Positions 44,237-54,793 of a stretch of 64,000 nucleotides of DNA are shown in pieces. Under the pieces are notes generated by a model, which was not told the origin of the DNA, made no database searches, and saw nothing but the letters and a program-made list of their open reading frames with translations. The translations under genes were made by a program, and so were the position numbers. This DNA comes from Gemmatimonadaceae bacterium (lineage in GTDB: Bacteria; Gemmatimonadota; Gemmatimonadetes; Gemmatimonadales; Gemmatimonadaceae), in contig JANYIN010000102.1 of the NCBI GenBank assembly GCA_025362035.1, forward strand, positions 1 to 64,000. Direction: 5' to 3'. Position 1 is the stretch's first letter. Each line of letters begins with the position of its first letter.

Positions 44237-44519
44237 GTCGCTCTTTTTCAGCGCGGTGTTGTTCACCGTTGGCGTCGTGGGCGTGCTCACGCGCCGGAAC
44301 GCCATCATCATCTTCATGTGCGTCGAGCTCATGCTCAATGCCGTGAACCTCAGCTTCGTGGCGTTCGCGCAGGTGTACGGCGCCAGTGGGCAGGTCTTCG
44401 TCTTCTTCGTCATGACGGTGGCGGCGGCGGAAGCCGCCGTGGGACTGGCGATCATCATCGCGCTGTTCCGCCATCGTCATACTGTCAATCTGTCGAACAT
44501 CAATCTCCTCAAGGGATGA
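44226..44519 (+). CDS. nuoK: NADH-quinone oxidoreductase subunit K
   Basis: [46 protein letters not shown]. Confidence 0.95.
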   Translation: MLAESLFFSAVLFTVGVVGVLTRRNAIIIFMCVELMLNAVNLSFVAFAQVYGASGQVFVFFVMTVAAAEAAVGLAIIIALFRHRHTVNLSNINLLKG

Positions 44520-46789
44520 TGCTGCTCCCGCACGAAGCCATGCTGGCGGCGTCGCAGCTTGCCGCGCCGGCCGCGCATCCCCTGGACGGCACCGTTGCCG
44601 GCTACGTCTGGCTGCTGCCGCTCTTGCCGTTGCTCGGCTTCCTGGCCAACGGTCTGCTGTCCGTCACCAGCGCCGCCCACTTCGGTCCGGCGGACCCTGG
44701 CGCCGGCCACGGCCCCGCGCATCCCTCGTCGCCTGCGCCACACGCGCCCAGCGATCACGGCGCGGCGGGCGACGATCACCATGCAGTGGCACGCCACCGA
44801 CACGCGTCGCTGGTCAGCCTGATTGGGCCGGGCGTGCTCGTCGTCGCGTTCGGCCTGGCGCTCGCGATCTTCTTCGCGATGCAGGGCGCGGGCGAGATGA
44901 AGGCGCCGTTCATCCAGCGGTACTTCAGCTGGATGCCGGTCGGCGATCTCAACATCGACGTGGCGTTCCAACTGGACCAGCTGTCGATGCTGATGGTGCT
45001 CATCATCACCGGCGTGGGGATGCTCATCCTTCTGTTCAGCGTCGGCTACATGCGGGACGATCCCGGGTACCCCCGGTATTTCGCGTATTTGAATCTGTTC
45101 GTCTTCTTCATGCTCGTGCTGGTGCTGGGCTCGAGCTATCCCCTGATGTTCATTGGTTGGGAAGGGGTGGGACTCTGTTCGTACCTTCTGATCGGATTCT
45201 GGTTCAGCGAGAAGGCCAACGCGGACGCCGGCAAGAAGGCGTTCATCGTCAATCGCATCGGCGACTTCGGGTTTCTCGTGGCGATGTTCATGATGTTCGC
45301 CAACTTCGGTGCTCTGGACTTTACCGGCGTGGCCGCCGGCGCGTCCCAGTTGGGCTTGGGCAGTGTGCTCGTCACCGCGATCTGCCTCTTTCTCTTTTTG
45401 GGCTGTGCCGGAAAGAGTGCGCAGATTCCGCTGTACGTGTGGCTGCCGGACGCCATGGCCGGGCCCACGCCGGTTTCCGCGTTGATCCACGCCGCCACGA
45501 TGGTCACAGCCGGCGTGTACCTCATTGCGCGGAGCAACATCCTCTTTTCGCTGGCGCCGGTGGCGTGTCTGGTGGTCGTCCTGATCGGAGCGCTCACCGC
45601 GATCTTCGCGGCATCGATTGGCCTGAAACAGTGGGACATCAAGAAGGTGCTGGCCTACTCCACCGTGTCGCAGCTCGGCTACATGTTCATGGGTGTCGGC
45701 TCAGGCGCGTACGCGGCAGGCATGTTTCATCTGATGACGCACGCCTTCTTCAAGGCACTCCTCTTCCTCGGGTCGGGCTCGGTGATCTACGCGATGCACG
45801 CCGCGTATCATCACACTGGCAGCCATGACGACGCGCAAGACATGCGCAACATGGGCGGGATGAGGAAGTACATGCCGATTACGTGGGGGCTGATGTGGAT
45901 CGCGACGCTGGCGATCAGCGGCATTCCGCCCTTTGCCGGATTTTTCTCGAAGGATGAGATCCTGGGCGCGGTGCACGCGCGGCATGCGGGTTCGACGCTC
46001 GACGGTGCCTCGCTGCTCGGTGTCCCGGGTGGCGCGATCATGATGTTCTGCTACGTGCTCGGACTGGCCGCCGCATTCATGACGGCCGTGTACATGACGC
46101 GGATGATGCTGTACACGTTCCACGGACCGAACCGGACGGGCGACAGGGAGCGCGATCACCTCCACGAGGCGCCCTGGATCATGACCGGTCCGCTCGTGGT
46201 GCTGGGCGCCCTGAGCGCCGTCGGTGGCTGGTTCAACCTGCCATCGTTCTTTCCGGCGGGACGGGTGGGCGCTCTCGAGCACTGGCTGGATCCGGTGGTG
46301 GGTGACGGCGCGCTGCGCTTTACCAATGGCGCACCGGTCGAGGTGCCCGCGAGCACGGAGTACCTGCTCGTCGGCATCGCGATCGCGATCGCCGTGGCCG
46401 GCATCGCGTTGGCATTCGTGCGGCTCAAGCCAGCTACGCTGGTGCCGAAGACCGACGCGCCAGCGGAGCACGGGTTCGAGCGGGTTCTGGCGAACAAGTA
46501 CTTCGTGGATGAGATCTACGACGCGACCATCGTCGAGCCGGTCGTCGCCACGTCGCGTGGGTTGCTGTGGCGCGGGATCGACGTGGGCTTGATCGACGGA
46601 TTCACGAGGCTGCTCATCCAGAGCAAGGATGACGACAGCGCGCCAGGCAGCTCGGTGCAGATGGGTGGTCTCCTGACGCGAGCAGTGGGGCTGGTGGGCT
46701 CCACGCTGCAGTCGGGGCGGGTCGGTACCTACGCTTGGGTCCTCGTCGTCGGGATGTTGTTCGTGCTCGGCGCCTTCACCTTCCGTTAA
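44516..46789 (+). CDS. nuoL: NADH-quinone oxidoreductase subunit L with His-rich N-terminal loop
   Basis: [52 protein letters not shown]. Confidence 0.95.
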   Translation: MMLLPHEAMLAASQLAAPAAHPLDGTVAGYVWLLPLLPLLGFLANGLLSVTSAAHFGPADPGAGHGPAHPSSPAPHAPSDHGAAGDDHHAVARHRHASLVSLIGPGVLVVAFGLALAIFFAMQGAGEMKAPFIQRYFSWMPVGDLNIDVAFQLDQLSMLMVLIITGVGMLILLFSVGYMRDDPGYPRYFAYLNLFVFFMLVLVLGSSYPLMFIGWEGVGLCSYLLIGFWFSEKANADAGKKAFIVNRIGDFGFLVAMFMMFANFGALDFTGVAAGASQLGLGSVLVTAICLFLFLGCAGKSAQIPLYVWLPDAMAGPTPVSALIHAATMVTAGVYLIARSNILFSLAPVACLVVVLIGALTAIFAASIGLKQWDIKKVLAYSTVSQLGYMFMGVGSGAYAAGMFHLMTHAFFKALLFLGSGSVIYAMHAAYHHTGSHDDAQDMRNMGGMRKYMPITWGLMWIATLAISGIPPFAGFFSKDEILGAVHARHAGSTLDGASLLGVPGGAIMMFCYVLGLAAAFMTAVYMTRMMLYTFHGPNRTGDRERDHLHEAPWIMTGPLVVLGALSAVGGWFNLPSFFPAGRVGALEHWLDPVVGDGALRFTNGAPVEVPASTEYLLVGIAIAIAVAGIALAFVRLKPATLVPKTDAPAEHGFERVLANKYFVDEIYDATIVEPVVATSRGLLWRGIDVGLIDGFTRLLIQSKDDDSAPGSSVQMGGLLTRAVGLVGSTLQSGRVGTYAWVLVVGMLFVLGAFTFR

Positions 46790-46793
46790 CGAG

Positions 46794-48383
46794 ATGCGCG
46801 AGTTTCTGCTTTCGGTCGGCTTCGACCGCTGGATCCTGCCGGCGCTTCTCGCCATTCCGCTGCTGGGCGCTCTCGGCGTCATGGCGGGCGGTCGTGCGCC
46901 CGAAGGCGAAGACGAAGTCGCCTCGGGCGCTGCCACGCGCCCGCGCTCGCTCGCGACGCTCGTGTTCGGGATCGAGTTCCTGCTGTCTCTGGGGCTCTGG
47001 TGGTCGTTCGATCCCGCCGACCCATCGTGGCATGCGCGCTTCGATGTCGCGTGGATTCCGTCCTGGGGCACTCGCTTCACGCTCGGGCTGGACGGCATCG
47101 CGCTGATGATGGTGCTGCTCACGACGCTCATCATGTTCCTCGCGTCGCTCGGGAGTTGGTCGGCGGTGCGCGAGAAGGCGTCGTCGTACTACGCGTTGCT
47201 GCTCGTGCTGACCACGGGAATGTTGGGCGTCTTCATGGCGCTCGATCTGTTCCTCTTCTACGTGATGTGGGAAGTCATGCTCATCCCGATGTATTTCATC
47301 ATCGGGATCTGGGGTGGACAGCGCCGTATTTATGCGAGCCTCAAGTTCTTCATCTATACGATGATCGGCTCACTGCTGATGCTGGTCGGCATCATTTATC
47401 TCGGTCTGGCGGCGCGGGAGCCGCTGGCGGTCGCGCCCAATTTTTCGTACGACGCGATTCTCGCCGCGCCCCAATTGACGCCCGCGGCCGCACTGTGGGT
47501 ATTCGGCGCGTTCTTCCTGGCGTTCGCTGTGAAGGTGCCGATGTTCCCCTTCCACACCTGGCTCCCCGACGCGCACGTGGAGGCGCCGACGGCGGGCTCG
47601 GTGGTGCTGGCGGCCATTATGCTCAAGCTTGGCACCTTTGGGTTCCTGCGCCTGGCCATTCCGCTGATGCCTGGCGCGGCGATGCATCCCACGGTGCGGC
47701 TGATCATCCTGACGCTGGCGGTGATCGGGATCGTGTACGGCGCCCTCGTGTCGCTGGTGCAGCCGGATTTCAAGAAGCTGGTGGCGTACAGCTCGGTGAG
47801 TCACCTGGGTTTCGTGATGCTCGGTATCTTCGCGCTCACCGTGCAGAGCGTGCAGGGCGCGCTCATGGTGATGATCAATCATGGACTGTCCACCGGCGCA
47901 CTGTTCTTCCTCATCGGGATGATCTACGAGCGACGACATACGCGCCTCATCGCGGCGTACGGCGGCATCGCCCGGGTGGTTCCGATGTTTTCGGCCATCC
48001 TCGTCTTCGTGTCGCTGAGCTCCATCGGCGTTCCGGGCACGAACGGATTCGTGGGCGAGTTCCTCGTGCTCCTGGGGTCGTATCGTACGTACCCGGTGTT
48101 GGCCGTCATCGCCGCGACGAGCGTCATCATCGCCGCGGCGTACCTGCTGTGGGCGGTCCAGCGCATCCTGTTCAATCCGCTCGACAAGGCAGAGAATGAG
48201 CACGTGCCGGATCTGAACCGCCGAGAGCTCCTGCTGCTCTCGCCGCTACTGGTGTGTATCGTCTGGCTGGGCGTCTATCCCGCGCCCGTGCTGCGCCGCA
48301 TGCAGCCTGCCGCCGAGCGCTTCGTCCACATGGTGGAGACGCGTGCGGCGCTGGCGCCGGTGGACGTGGAGGCGCGCCGCTGA
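46794..48383 (+). CDS. nuoM: NADH-quinone oxidoreductase subunit M
   Basis: FYVMWEVMLIPMYFIIGIWGG; FHTWLPDAHVEAPTAGSVVLAAIMLKLGTFGFLR. Confidence 0.95.
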   Translation: MREFLLSVGFDRWILPALLAIPLLGALGVMAGGRAPEGEDEVASGAATRPRSLATLVFGIEFLLSLGLWWSFDPADPSWHARFDVAWIPSWGTRFTLGLDGIALMMVLLTTLIMFLASLGSWSAVREKASSYYALLLVLTTGMLGVFMALDLFLFYVMWEVMLIPMYFIIGIWGGQRRIYASLKFFIYTMIGSLLMLVGIIYLGLAAREPLAVAPNFSYDAILAAPQLTPAAALWVFGAFFLAFAVKVPMFPFHTWLPDAHVEAPTAGSVVLAAIMLKLGTFGFLRLAIPLMPGAAMHPTVRLIILTLAVIGIVYGALVSLVQPDFKKLVAYSSVSHLGFVMLGIFALTVQSVQGALMVMINHGLSTGALFFLIGMIYERRHTRLIAAYGGIARVVPMFSAILVFVSLSSIGVPGTNGFVGEFLVLLGSYRTYPVLAVIAATSVIIAAAYLLWAVQRILFNPLDKAENEHVPDLNRRELLLLSPLLVCIVWLGVYPAPVLRRMQPAAERFVHMVETRAALAPVDVEARR

Positions 48384-49918
48384 TGCGCATCTATGATCTT
48401 GCGATCCCGTCGCAGCTGAGTGCCGCACTCATCCCCGACCTCTTCTTCATGGTCGGCGCGATGGCGCTCCTGCTGTGGGCGGTGTGGCGCACGGAATCCG
48501 CCGCGCACCAGCGCCACGTCGGCGTCCTGTCCATCGGACTATGCGTTGCCACGCTCGCCGCCGTGATCGCGATGATGATGGGCAAAGGCGTGGCAACCGA
48601 TGGACCGATTGCGGTGGACAACTTCCGATGGATGGCCGACGTCATCATCCTGCTCGGTACCATCGGTGCTCTCGCGCTTGGCATTGACGACAACGATCGC
48701 GTTGGGACCACCACGGCGGAAACGCATGTGCTCATCCTGCTCGCGTCGAGCGGAATGATGCTCCTGGCGGCCGCGCGCGATTTGATGATCGTGTTCCTCG
48801 GCATCGAGTTGATGTCCGTGTCGGTGTACGCGCTGGCCGGCCTGAACCGCCGCAGCGGCCGATCTGCGGAAGGGGCGTTGAAGTACTTCCTGCTCGGCGC
48901 CTTCTCCACGGCATTTCTGCTCTACGGCATTGCGCTCATCTACGGCGCCACCGGCACGACCGGACTGCACGAGATTCACGCGCGCGTCGTCGCCAACAAC
49001 CTGTCGAGCAGCCCGCTCCTGTTGATCGGCATCGCCATGCTATTGGTGGGGTTCGGCTTCAAGGTGGCGTCGGTGCCGTTCCACATGTGGGCGCCGGACG
49101 TGTACGACGGGTCGCCCAATCCGATCACCGCGTACATGGCGGCCACCGTGAAGACGGCGGCGTTCGCGGCGTTTTTCCGTGTCTGGCTGGAGGCGTTCGG
49201 CACGGAGTACACCAGTTGGCACCGGGCGGTGGTCGGCCTGGCCATCGCGACGATGGTGGCGGGCAACGCCATTGGGCTCGTTCAGCGCAACCTCAAGCGC
49301 CTGCTGGCATACTCCTCCATCGCCCACGCCGGCTTCATTCTCGTGGCAGTGGCGGCTGGGACAACGCAGGGTGCCTCGGCGATGTTGTTCTACCTCCTGG
49401 CCTACTCGCTGGCCACCTTCGGCGCCTTTGCGATCATCATCGTGATGTCGCAGGGCGACGCGCCGCTCACCACGGACGACCTCAGCGGCCTCTGGACGAT
49501 TCGACCCTGGCTCGCCTTGGCCATGACGGTATTCATGCTGGCCATGCTCGGCTTCCCGGTGTTCGGCGGGGTCGGCTTCTTCGCGAAGTGGTATGTGCTG
49601 AAGGCGGCGCTCATGGCACCCGATCCGCAGACAACGCTTGCCGTGGTTCTCGTCCTCACCACCGTGATCTCGGCAGGTTACTACCTGTACGTGATCATGG
49701 TCATGTTCATGCGTCCTCGGCGGGACGATGCCATCGCCATCCCGCCGACCCCGCGATGGACGCAGTTCGTGATGGTCGCTGCCGCCGCCACGATTCTTTA
49801 TTTCGGCGTCTTCCCGGAACAGGCCATCGCCGACGCGCAGGTAGGCTATCCAGAGCTCAGGGTCCTTCCTACTGCGGCGACCCGTCCAGCGCCGCGACCG
49901 TCGCCCCTCGTCCGATAA
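48383..49918 (+). CDS. nuoN: NADH-quinone oxidoreductase subunit N
   Basis: FLGIELMSVSVYALAG; VPFHMWAPDVYDGSPNPITAYMAATVKTAAFAAF. Confidence 0.95.
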   Translation: MRIYDLAIPSQLSAALIPDLFFMVGAMALLLWAVWRTESAAHQRHVGVLSIGLCVATLAAVIAMMMGKGVATDGPIAVDNFRWMADVIILLGTIGALALGIDDNDRVGTTTAETHVLILLASSGMMLLAAARDLMIVFLGIELMSVSVYALAGLNRRSGRSAEGALKYFLLGAFSTAFLLYGIALIYGATGTTGLHEIHARVVANNLSSSPLLLIGIAMLLVGFGFKVASVPFHMWAPDVYDGSPNPITAYMAATVKTAAFAAFFRVWLEAFGTEYTSWHRAVVGLAIATMVAGNAIGLVQRNLKRLLAYSSIAHAGFILVAVAAGTTQGASAMLFYLLAYSLATFGAFAIIIVMSQGDAPLTTDDLSGLWTIRPWLALAMTVFMLAMLGFPVFGGVGFFAKWYVLKAALMAPDPQTTLAVVLVLTTVISAGYYLYVIMVMFMRPRRDDAIAIPPTPRWTQFVMVAAAATILYFGVFPEQAIADAQVGYPELRVLPTAATRPAPRPSPLVR

Positions 49919-49922
49919 ACCC

Positions 49923-49946
49923 GCGGGGCCGCTCCGGCGGCCCCGC
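49923..49946 (+). terminator. Putative terminator hairpin at the end of the nuo operon
   Basis: GCGGGGCCG-ctccgg-CGGCCCCGC, perfect 9-bp stem. Confidence 0.5.
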
Positions 49947-49964
49947 TGTCATTCATGAATCCGC

Positions 49965-51332
49965 ATGACAATCGCAGCCGGGATTTTCCGACAGAATGAC
50001 ATCCGTGGCGTCGTCGGACAGGACCTGACGACCGAGGCCGCGCGCGCCATCGGGCGCGCGTATGCGGCGCTGATGCACGAGCGCGGCGTGGCGGGCGAGA
50101 TCGCCATCGGGCGCGACAACAGGCCAAACGGCAATGCGCTGCGCGACGCGCTGGTGGACGGCCTGACGTGCGCCGGCATCGACGTCGTGGACATCGGCAT
50201 CGTTCCCACGCCGCTACTGTATTGGAGCCTGCATCATTGCGGCGTGGCCGGGGGCATCCAGGTTACGGGCTCCCACAATCCGCCCGAATACAACGGTTTC
50301 AAGCTCTGCCTCGGAACGGAATCGCTGCACGGACATGACTTGCAGCGTCTGCTGGCACTCGTTCAGGCGAACGCCGCGCCAGACGGTCACGGACGCGTGC
50401 GGGCGGAGGCCGTGATTGATCGATACGTGGCCGACGTGCTCCAGCGCACTGGACCACTGGCGCGGCCGATGAAGATCGTGTACGACTGCGGCAACGGAGC
50501 CGGTGCGCTCGTGGCGCCACAGCTCATGCGCGGACTCGGGATCGAAGCCACTGGCCTCTTTACCGAGAGCGACGGCACGTTCCCGAATCACCACCCCGAC
50601 CCCACAGTGTCCGAAAACCTCGTTGATCTCATCGAGGCCGTGCAACGCGAGGGGGCGGAGCTCGGTATCGCCTTCGACGGCGACGCGGACCGGATCGGTC
50701 TGGTGGACGACGCGGGCCGCATCATCTGGGGAGACCACCTTCTCATCCTGTACGCCCGCGACGTCCTGGCGCGGACCGGCACGGGACAACCGATCATCTT
50801 CGACGTGAAGTGCAGCCAGGCGCTTACCGACGAGATCACCAGGGCGGGCGGCATTCCCATCATGTGGAAGACGGGGCACTCCCTCGTGAAGGAAAAGATG
50901 AAGGAGTCGAACGCGCCGATTGCCGGCGAGATGTCCGGTCACATGTTCTTCACCGAGGGGTTCTACGGCCATGACGATGCGCTGTACGGTGCGGCGCGGC
51001 TGCTGCGCATCGTGGCCGAATCGGGGCGGACGGTCCGCGCCCTCCTCGCCGACGTGCCGCCATTCGTCAGCACGCCGGAAATTCGCGTCGAATGCGGCGA
51101 CGATCGCAAGTTCGAACTGGTGGAACGTGCGGTGCGGCACTTTCGCGCATCTCACGACGTGATCGACGTGGACGGTGCGCGCGTGCTGTTCGGCGACGGA
51201 TGGGGACTGATCCGGGCGTCGAACACACAACCGATTCTCGTCACGCGCTACGAGGCACGGTCCGCCGATCGCCTCGCCGCCATTCGGAGCGAGATGGAGA
51301 GTTGGATTCGGGCTCAGGGAGTAGCCGTCTGA
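49965..51332 (+). CDS. Phosphomannomutase/phosphoglucomutase
   Basis: FRQNDIRGVVGQDL; QVTGSHNPPEYNGFK; AFDGDADRIGLVD; RASNTQPILVTRYEA. Confidence 0.95.
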   Translation: MTIAAGIFRQNDIRGVVGQDLTTEAARAIGRAYAALMHERGVAGEIAIGRDNRPNGNALRDALVDGLTCAGIDVVDIGIVPTPLLYWSLHHCGVAGGIQVTGSHNPPEYNGFKLCLGTESLHGHDLQRLLALVQANAAPDGHGRVRAEAVIDRYVADVLQRTGPLARPMKIVYDCGNGAGALVAPQLMRGLGIEATGLFTESDGTFPNHHPDPTVSENLVDLIEAVQREGAELGIAFDGDADRIGLVDDAGRIIWGDHLLILYARDVLARTGTGQPIIFDVKCSQALTDEITRAGGIPIMWKTGHSLVKEKMKESNAPIAGEMSGHMFFTEGFYGHDDALYGAARLLRIVAESGRTVRALLADVPPFVSTPEIRVECGDDRKFELVERAVRHFRASHDVIDVDGARVLFGDGWGLIRASNTQPILVTRYEARSADRLAAIRSEMESWIRAQGVAV

Positions 51333-51333
51333 C

Positions 51334-53787
51334 GTGACCGGGCGCCGGTTCTTCGTCGGTGCGGTTACCGTCACCGCGCTGTTTCTCCTCCTTGGCCGGT
51401 GGAGCGCGTCGCTGTACACGGATCATCTCTGGTACCTCTCGCTCGGCGCCGATGACGTGTGGCGTACGAGGCTCCTCGTATCGTCCGCGCTCACGATCGC
51501 GTCGTTTCTTGCGGCCAGCGCCTTCGCCTTCGTCAACCTCTACGCGGTGCGCCACTCGGTCGTCTCGCTCGTGCTTCCACGGCGGATGGCCAACATCGAG
51601 ATCGGAGAGGAGGTGCCGAACCGGTATCTGATGCTGGCGGTGTTGGGGCTGTCGCTGGTGGTGGGTGGCCTGCTGACACTGCCGGTGGATCTCTGGCACT
51701 CGGCGCTCCTTGCGCTTTCCGGCCACGCGTTCGGCGAGACCGACTACTACTTCCACGCGGATCTCGGGTTCTTCGTCTACTGGCTCCCGTTCGAGACCGC
51801 GGTCCATTACTGGGTGGTCGTCGTGCTCGTGTCGGTCAGTCTACTGGTGGTGGGACTGTACGCGCTGACGCCCAGCCTGCGATGGGATCGGGGCGCGCTC
51901 TACGTGTCCGCGTACGTTCGGCGCCACTTCACGATGCTGGGCGCCGTACTGATGCTGGTGCTGGCCTGGAGCTACCGGCTGGGGATGTACCGGCTGCTCA
52001 CGGAGGGCACCGGAGCGGCGGGCGTGTTCACCATGGTCGACCAGCGCATCCTGGCGGCGATGCTGCTCCTCGCGGTGGTGACGCTGTGCGCTGCGGTGGT
52101 CGTCGCGTGGGCCGGCTGGTCCGGACAGACGCGCATCGCCTTCGCGGCCGTTTCGGCGGTGCTGCTGCTCTCGCTCGTGGAACGCACCGCCACGCCGTTG
52201 TTCTACCGGCGCACGCTGAATCCGGCCACGCACGTGAGGGACGAACAGCAATATATCGCGACGAGGCTCGGGTACACGCGCCGCGCGTACGCGCTGGATC
52301 GAATGCAGTCGGACTCTCTGGGCACCGGCTTCGCGTCCACCGCAGAAGCCGCGTCGCGCGTAGCCGTGTGGGACGGAACGACACTGGCGAGTGCGGCAGA
52401 GCGAGGCCGACACGTTCGCGTGTTTGGCGACGGTCCCGCGTGGTTGGCGACCGCCAATGGAATCGTCGCGCAGCTGGTGGAGCGCGGAACGGAAGCCAGT
52501 CCCGACGCGCGCGACGCCTGGGGCGTGAGCCGGACCGACGCGGCGGGTGTGGATGAGCAACGCCTGCCGCTGCGGGTGCCGGCGCCATCCCTGACCGGAG
52601 ATGAGCTCTCGATCAGCGAACCAGCAGTCTACGTTGCCGGGCCGCCATACAGCGTGGTGTCCGACTCGTTGCACCGGTTGCGGGCCGTGGAACTCGTTTC
52701 GACATCGTCCCGCCTGCTGCATGCGTGGAGCCTGCAGAATTTCCGGCTGGTGTTCGGCGAGCTGCCGCCCAATCGGCCGGTCATTCTCCGGCGCCGGGAC
52801 GTCCGCGAGCGGATCGAGGCACTCGCGCCGTTTTTCGTGCAGGGTGGTGAGGTCGTGCCGATGATCGCCGGCGACACCTTGTATTGGGTCGTCGAACTCT
52901 ACTCGGCGTCGGCCAGTTACCCGCTTGCGCAGCGGTTCACGATCCTTGGTGATGAGCGAGGGTATTTCCAGCACGCCGCTACGGCGGTGATCCGTGCCGC
53001 GTCCGGGCAGGTTCGGCTGATCCTCGACGCGGCACCGGATCCCGTGGCATTGTCCTGGGTCCAGCGATTTCCGAGAATGTTCACACCTCTATCGAACGTG
53101 GCGCCAGCGCTGCGGGCGATGTTTCCGCCCGTCACCGACGCGGCGCGCGTTCAGGCGCTGGCCTTCGCCGCTGCGGGCCGTCGCGGGGACAGCCTCGAGG
53201 TTCGGCATTTCGCCGTGCAGGACGGCGCCGACTCCGGGGCGGCGCGCGAACCGGCCCATGCGGTCATCCCGGCACTGGGCGGACTGGTGGCCATATGGAC
53301 GCTGCTCGATTCCACCGACCACGTGCGCGGGGTGGTGGCCGCAACGGGCGGGGCCACTCGAGTCACGTCGTGGGTGCCGATTGCGCCGGATGCCAAACGG
53401 TGGGGCATGGTGATCGATCGGCTCCGAATGGCGGACTCCTCCACCCGTGAAACGGGAGTCGTTCGCGCGGCGCTCCGGGTGGTGCCGGTGGCTGGTCGAG
53501 CGGTGTACATACAGCCCGCGTTCCAGACCCACGCGGGGGCGCCACCCACACTGTTGCGTGTCAGCGTGCTCACCGGCGATTCGGTGCGCGTCGGCAATAC
53601 CCTCGCGTCGGCCCTCGGGACAACGCCGGAAGCGCGGCAAGTGGAGCCCAGTATACAGCGCGATATGAGAGTAGTGGCTGACAGCTTGTATCGCGCCATG
53701 CGCGAGGCGCTGGCGCGGAGCGACTGGCCTGCGTTCGGACACGCGCTCGATGCGCTCGGCGGCGTTCTGCGCACGATGGCCCGATGA
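51334..53787 (+). CDS. UPF0182 family large membrane protein
   Basis: Seven or so N-terminal TM segments; DHLWYLSLG; YYFHADLGFFVYWLPF; large extracytoplasmic C-terminal region. Confidence 0.85.
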   Translation: MTGRRFFVGAVTVTALFLLLGRWSASLYTDHLWYLSLGADDVWRTRLLVSSALTIASFLAASAFAFVNLYAVRHSVVSLVLPRRMANIEIGEEVPNRYLMLAVLGLSLVVGGLLTLPVDLWHSALLALSGHAFGETDYYFHADLGFFVYWLPFETAVHYWVVVVLVSVSLLVVGLYALTPSLRWDRGALYVSAYVRRHFTMLGAVLMLVLAWSYRLGMYRLLTEGTGAAGVFTMVDQRILAAMLLLAVVTLCAAVVVAWAGWSGQTRIAFAAVSAVLLLSLVERTATPLFYRRTLNPATHVRDEQQYIATRLGYTRRAYALDRMQSDSLGTGFASTAEAASRVAVWDGTTLASAAERGRHVRVFGDGPAWLATANGIVAQLVERGTEASPDARDAWGVSRTDAAGVDEQRLPLRVPAPSLTGDELSISEPAVYVAGPPYSVVSDSLHRLRAVELVSTSSRLLHAWSLQNFRLVFGELPPNRPVILRRRDVRERIEALAPFFVQGGEVVPMIAGDTLYWVVELYSASASYPLAQRFTILGDERGYFQHAATAVIRAASGQVRLILDAAPDPVALSWVQRFPRMFTPLSNVAPALRAMFPPVTDAARVQALAFAAAGRRGDSLEVRHFAVQDGADSGAAREPAHAVIPALGGLVAIWTLLDSTDHVRGVVAATGGATRVTSWVPIAPDAKRWGMVIDRLRMADSSTRETGVVRAALRVVPVAGRAVYIQPAFQTHAGAPPTLLRVSVLTGDSVRVGNTLASALGTTPEARQVEPSIQRDMRVVADSLYRAMREALARSDWPAFGHALDALGGVLRTMAR

Positions 53788-53833
53788 GCTTGCTCGCTCC
53801 GGGAGCCCTGTCTAGCTTGCGACGTCGAAGCAG

Positions 53834-54793
53834 ATGAGTTCCACGAACCCACCCACGGCCGTCATCGCGCTCGGCGGCAATGCGCTGGCCCCATCGGGTG
53901 AACAGAGCACCATTTACGATCAATTTCGTCACACCCGCGAGAGTCTCGGCCCCATCGTCGATCTCGCCACCGATGGCTGGAACGTGTGCGTCGTCCACGG
54001 CAACGGACCGCAGGTTGGCGACGAGCTTGTGCGCAACGAGCTTGCGCGCGGCGCGGCCAGTCCGCTCCCGCTTGGGGTCCTTGTGGCCGCGACCGCCGGC
54101 TGGATCGGATACATGATTCAGCAGTCCATCGAAAACGCGCTGCGTCGGACGCATTCGAATCGCGCCGTCGCGACGATCATCACACAAGTGCAGGTCAGGG
54201 TGGACGATCCGGCACTGCGGCAACCGACGAAGTTCATCGGTCAGACGCTGTCGCGCGAACGCGCCGAGGAATTGAGGCGCGAGGGCCATCAGGTGAAAGA
54301 AGACGGCCGGGGAAATCTACGGCGGGTCGTGGGCAGTCCCGTGCCGCAGGCGATTCATGAACTGGCGACCATCAGGCAGCTCGTGCAGTCTGGGACGCTC
54401 GTGATTGCCTGTGGCGGCGGGGGAGCGCCAATCTACGAGGACCCGGAGAAGGGGTGGGAGGGGATCGACGCGGTGGTGGACAAGGATCTCGCGGCGGCCG
54501 TACTGGCGCGGGATCTGGGAGCGAGGTTGTTGTTGATCCTGACGGACGTGGATGCCGTTTACGCAGACTGGGGGACGCCGACGCAGCGCCCGCTGAGAGC
54601 ACTCACGGCTGATGAAGCGGAAGACATGGACCGCGCGGGAGCCTTTGGCGAGGGCAGCATGGCGCCAAAGATTCGTGCGGCAATCGATTTTGCGCGCCGC
54701 ACCGGCGGACGCGCGATCATCACGGAGCTCAGCCGCGGCAGAGAAGCCGTGCGAGGCGAGGCCGGAACGACCATCACATTGGAGAAGGCGTGA
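53834..54793 (+). CDS. arcC: Carbamate kinase
   Basis: VIALGGNALAPSGEQ; VVHGNGPQVGDE; IACGGGGAPIYED; VDKDLAAAVLA; GSMAPKIRAAIDF. Confidence 0.94.
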   Translation: MSSTNPPTAVIALGGNALAPSGEQSTIYDQFRHTRESLGPIVDLATDGWNVCVVHGNGPQVGDELVRNELARGAASPLPLGVLVAATAGWIGYMIQQSIENALRRTHSNRAVATIITQVQVRVDDPALRQPTKFIGQTLSRERAEELRREGHQVKEDGRGNLRRVVGSPVPQAIHELATIRQLVQSGTLVIACGGGGAPIYEDPEKGWEGIDAVVDKDLAAAVLARDLGARLLLILTDVDAVYADWGTPTQRPLRALTADEAEDMDRAGAFGEGSMAPKIRAAIDFARRTGGRAIITELSRGREAVRGEAGTTITLEKA

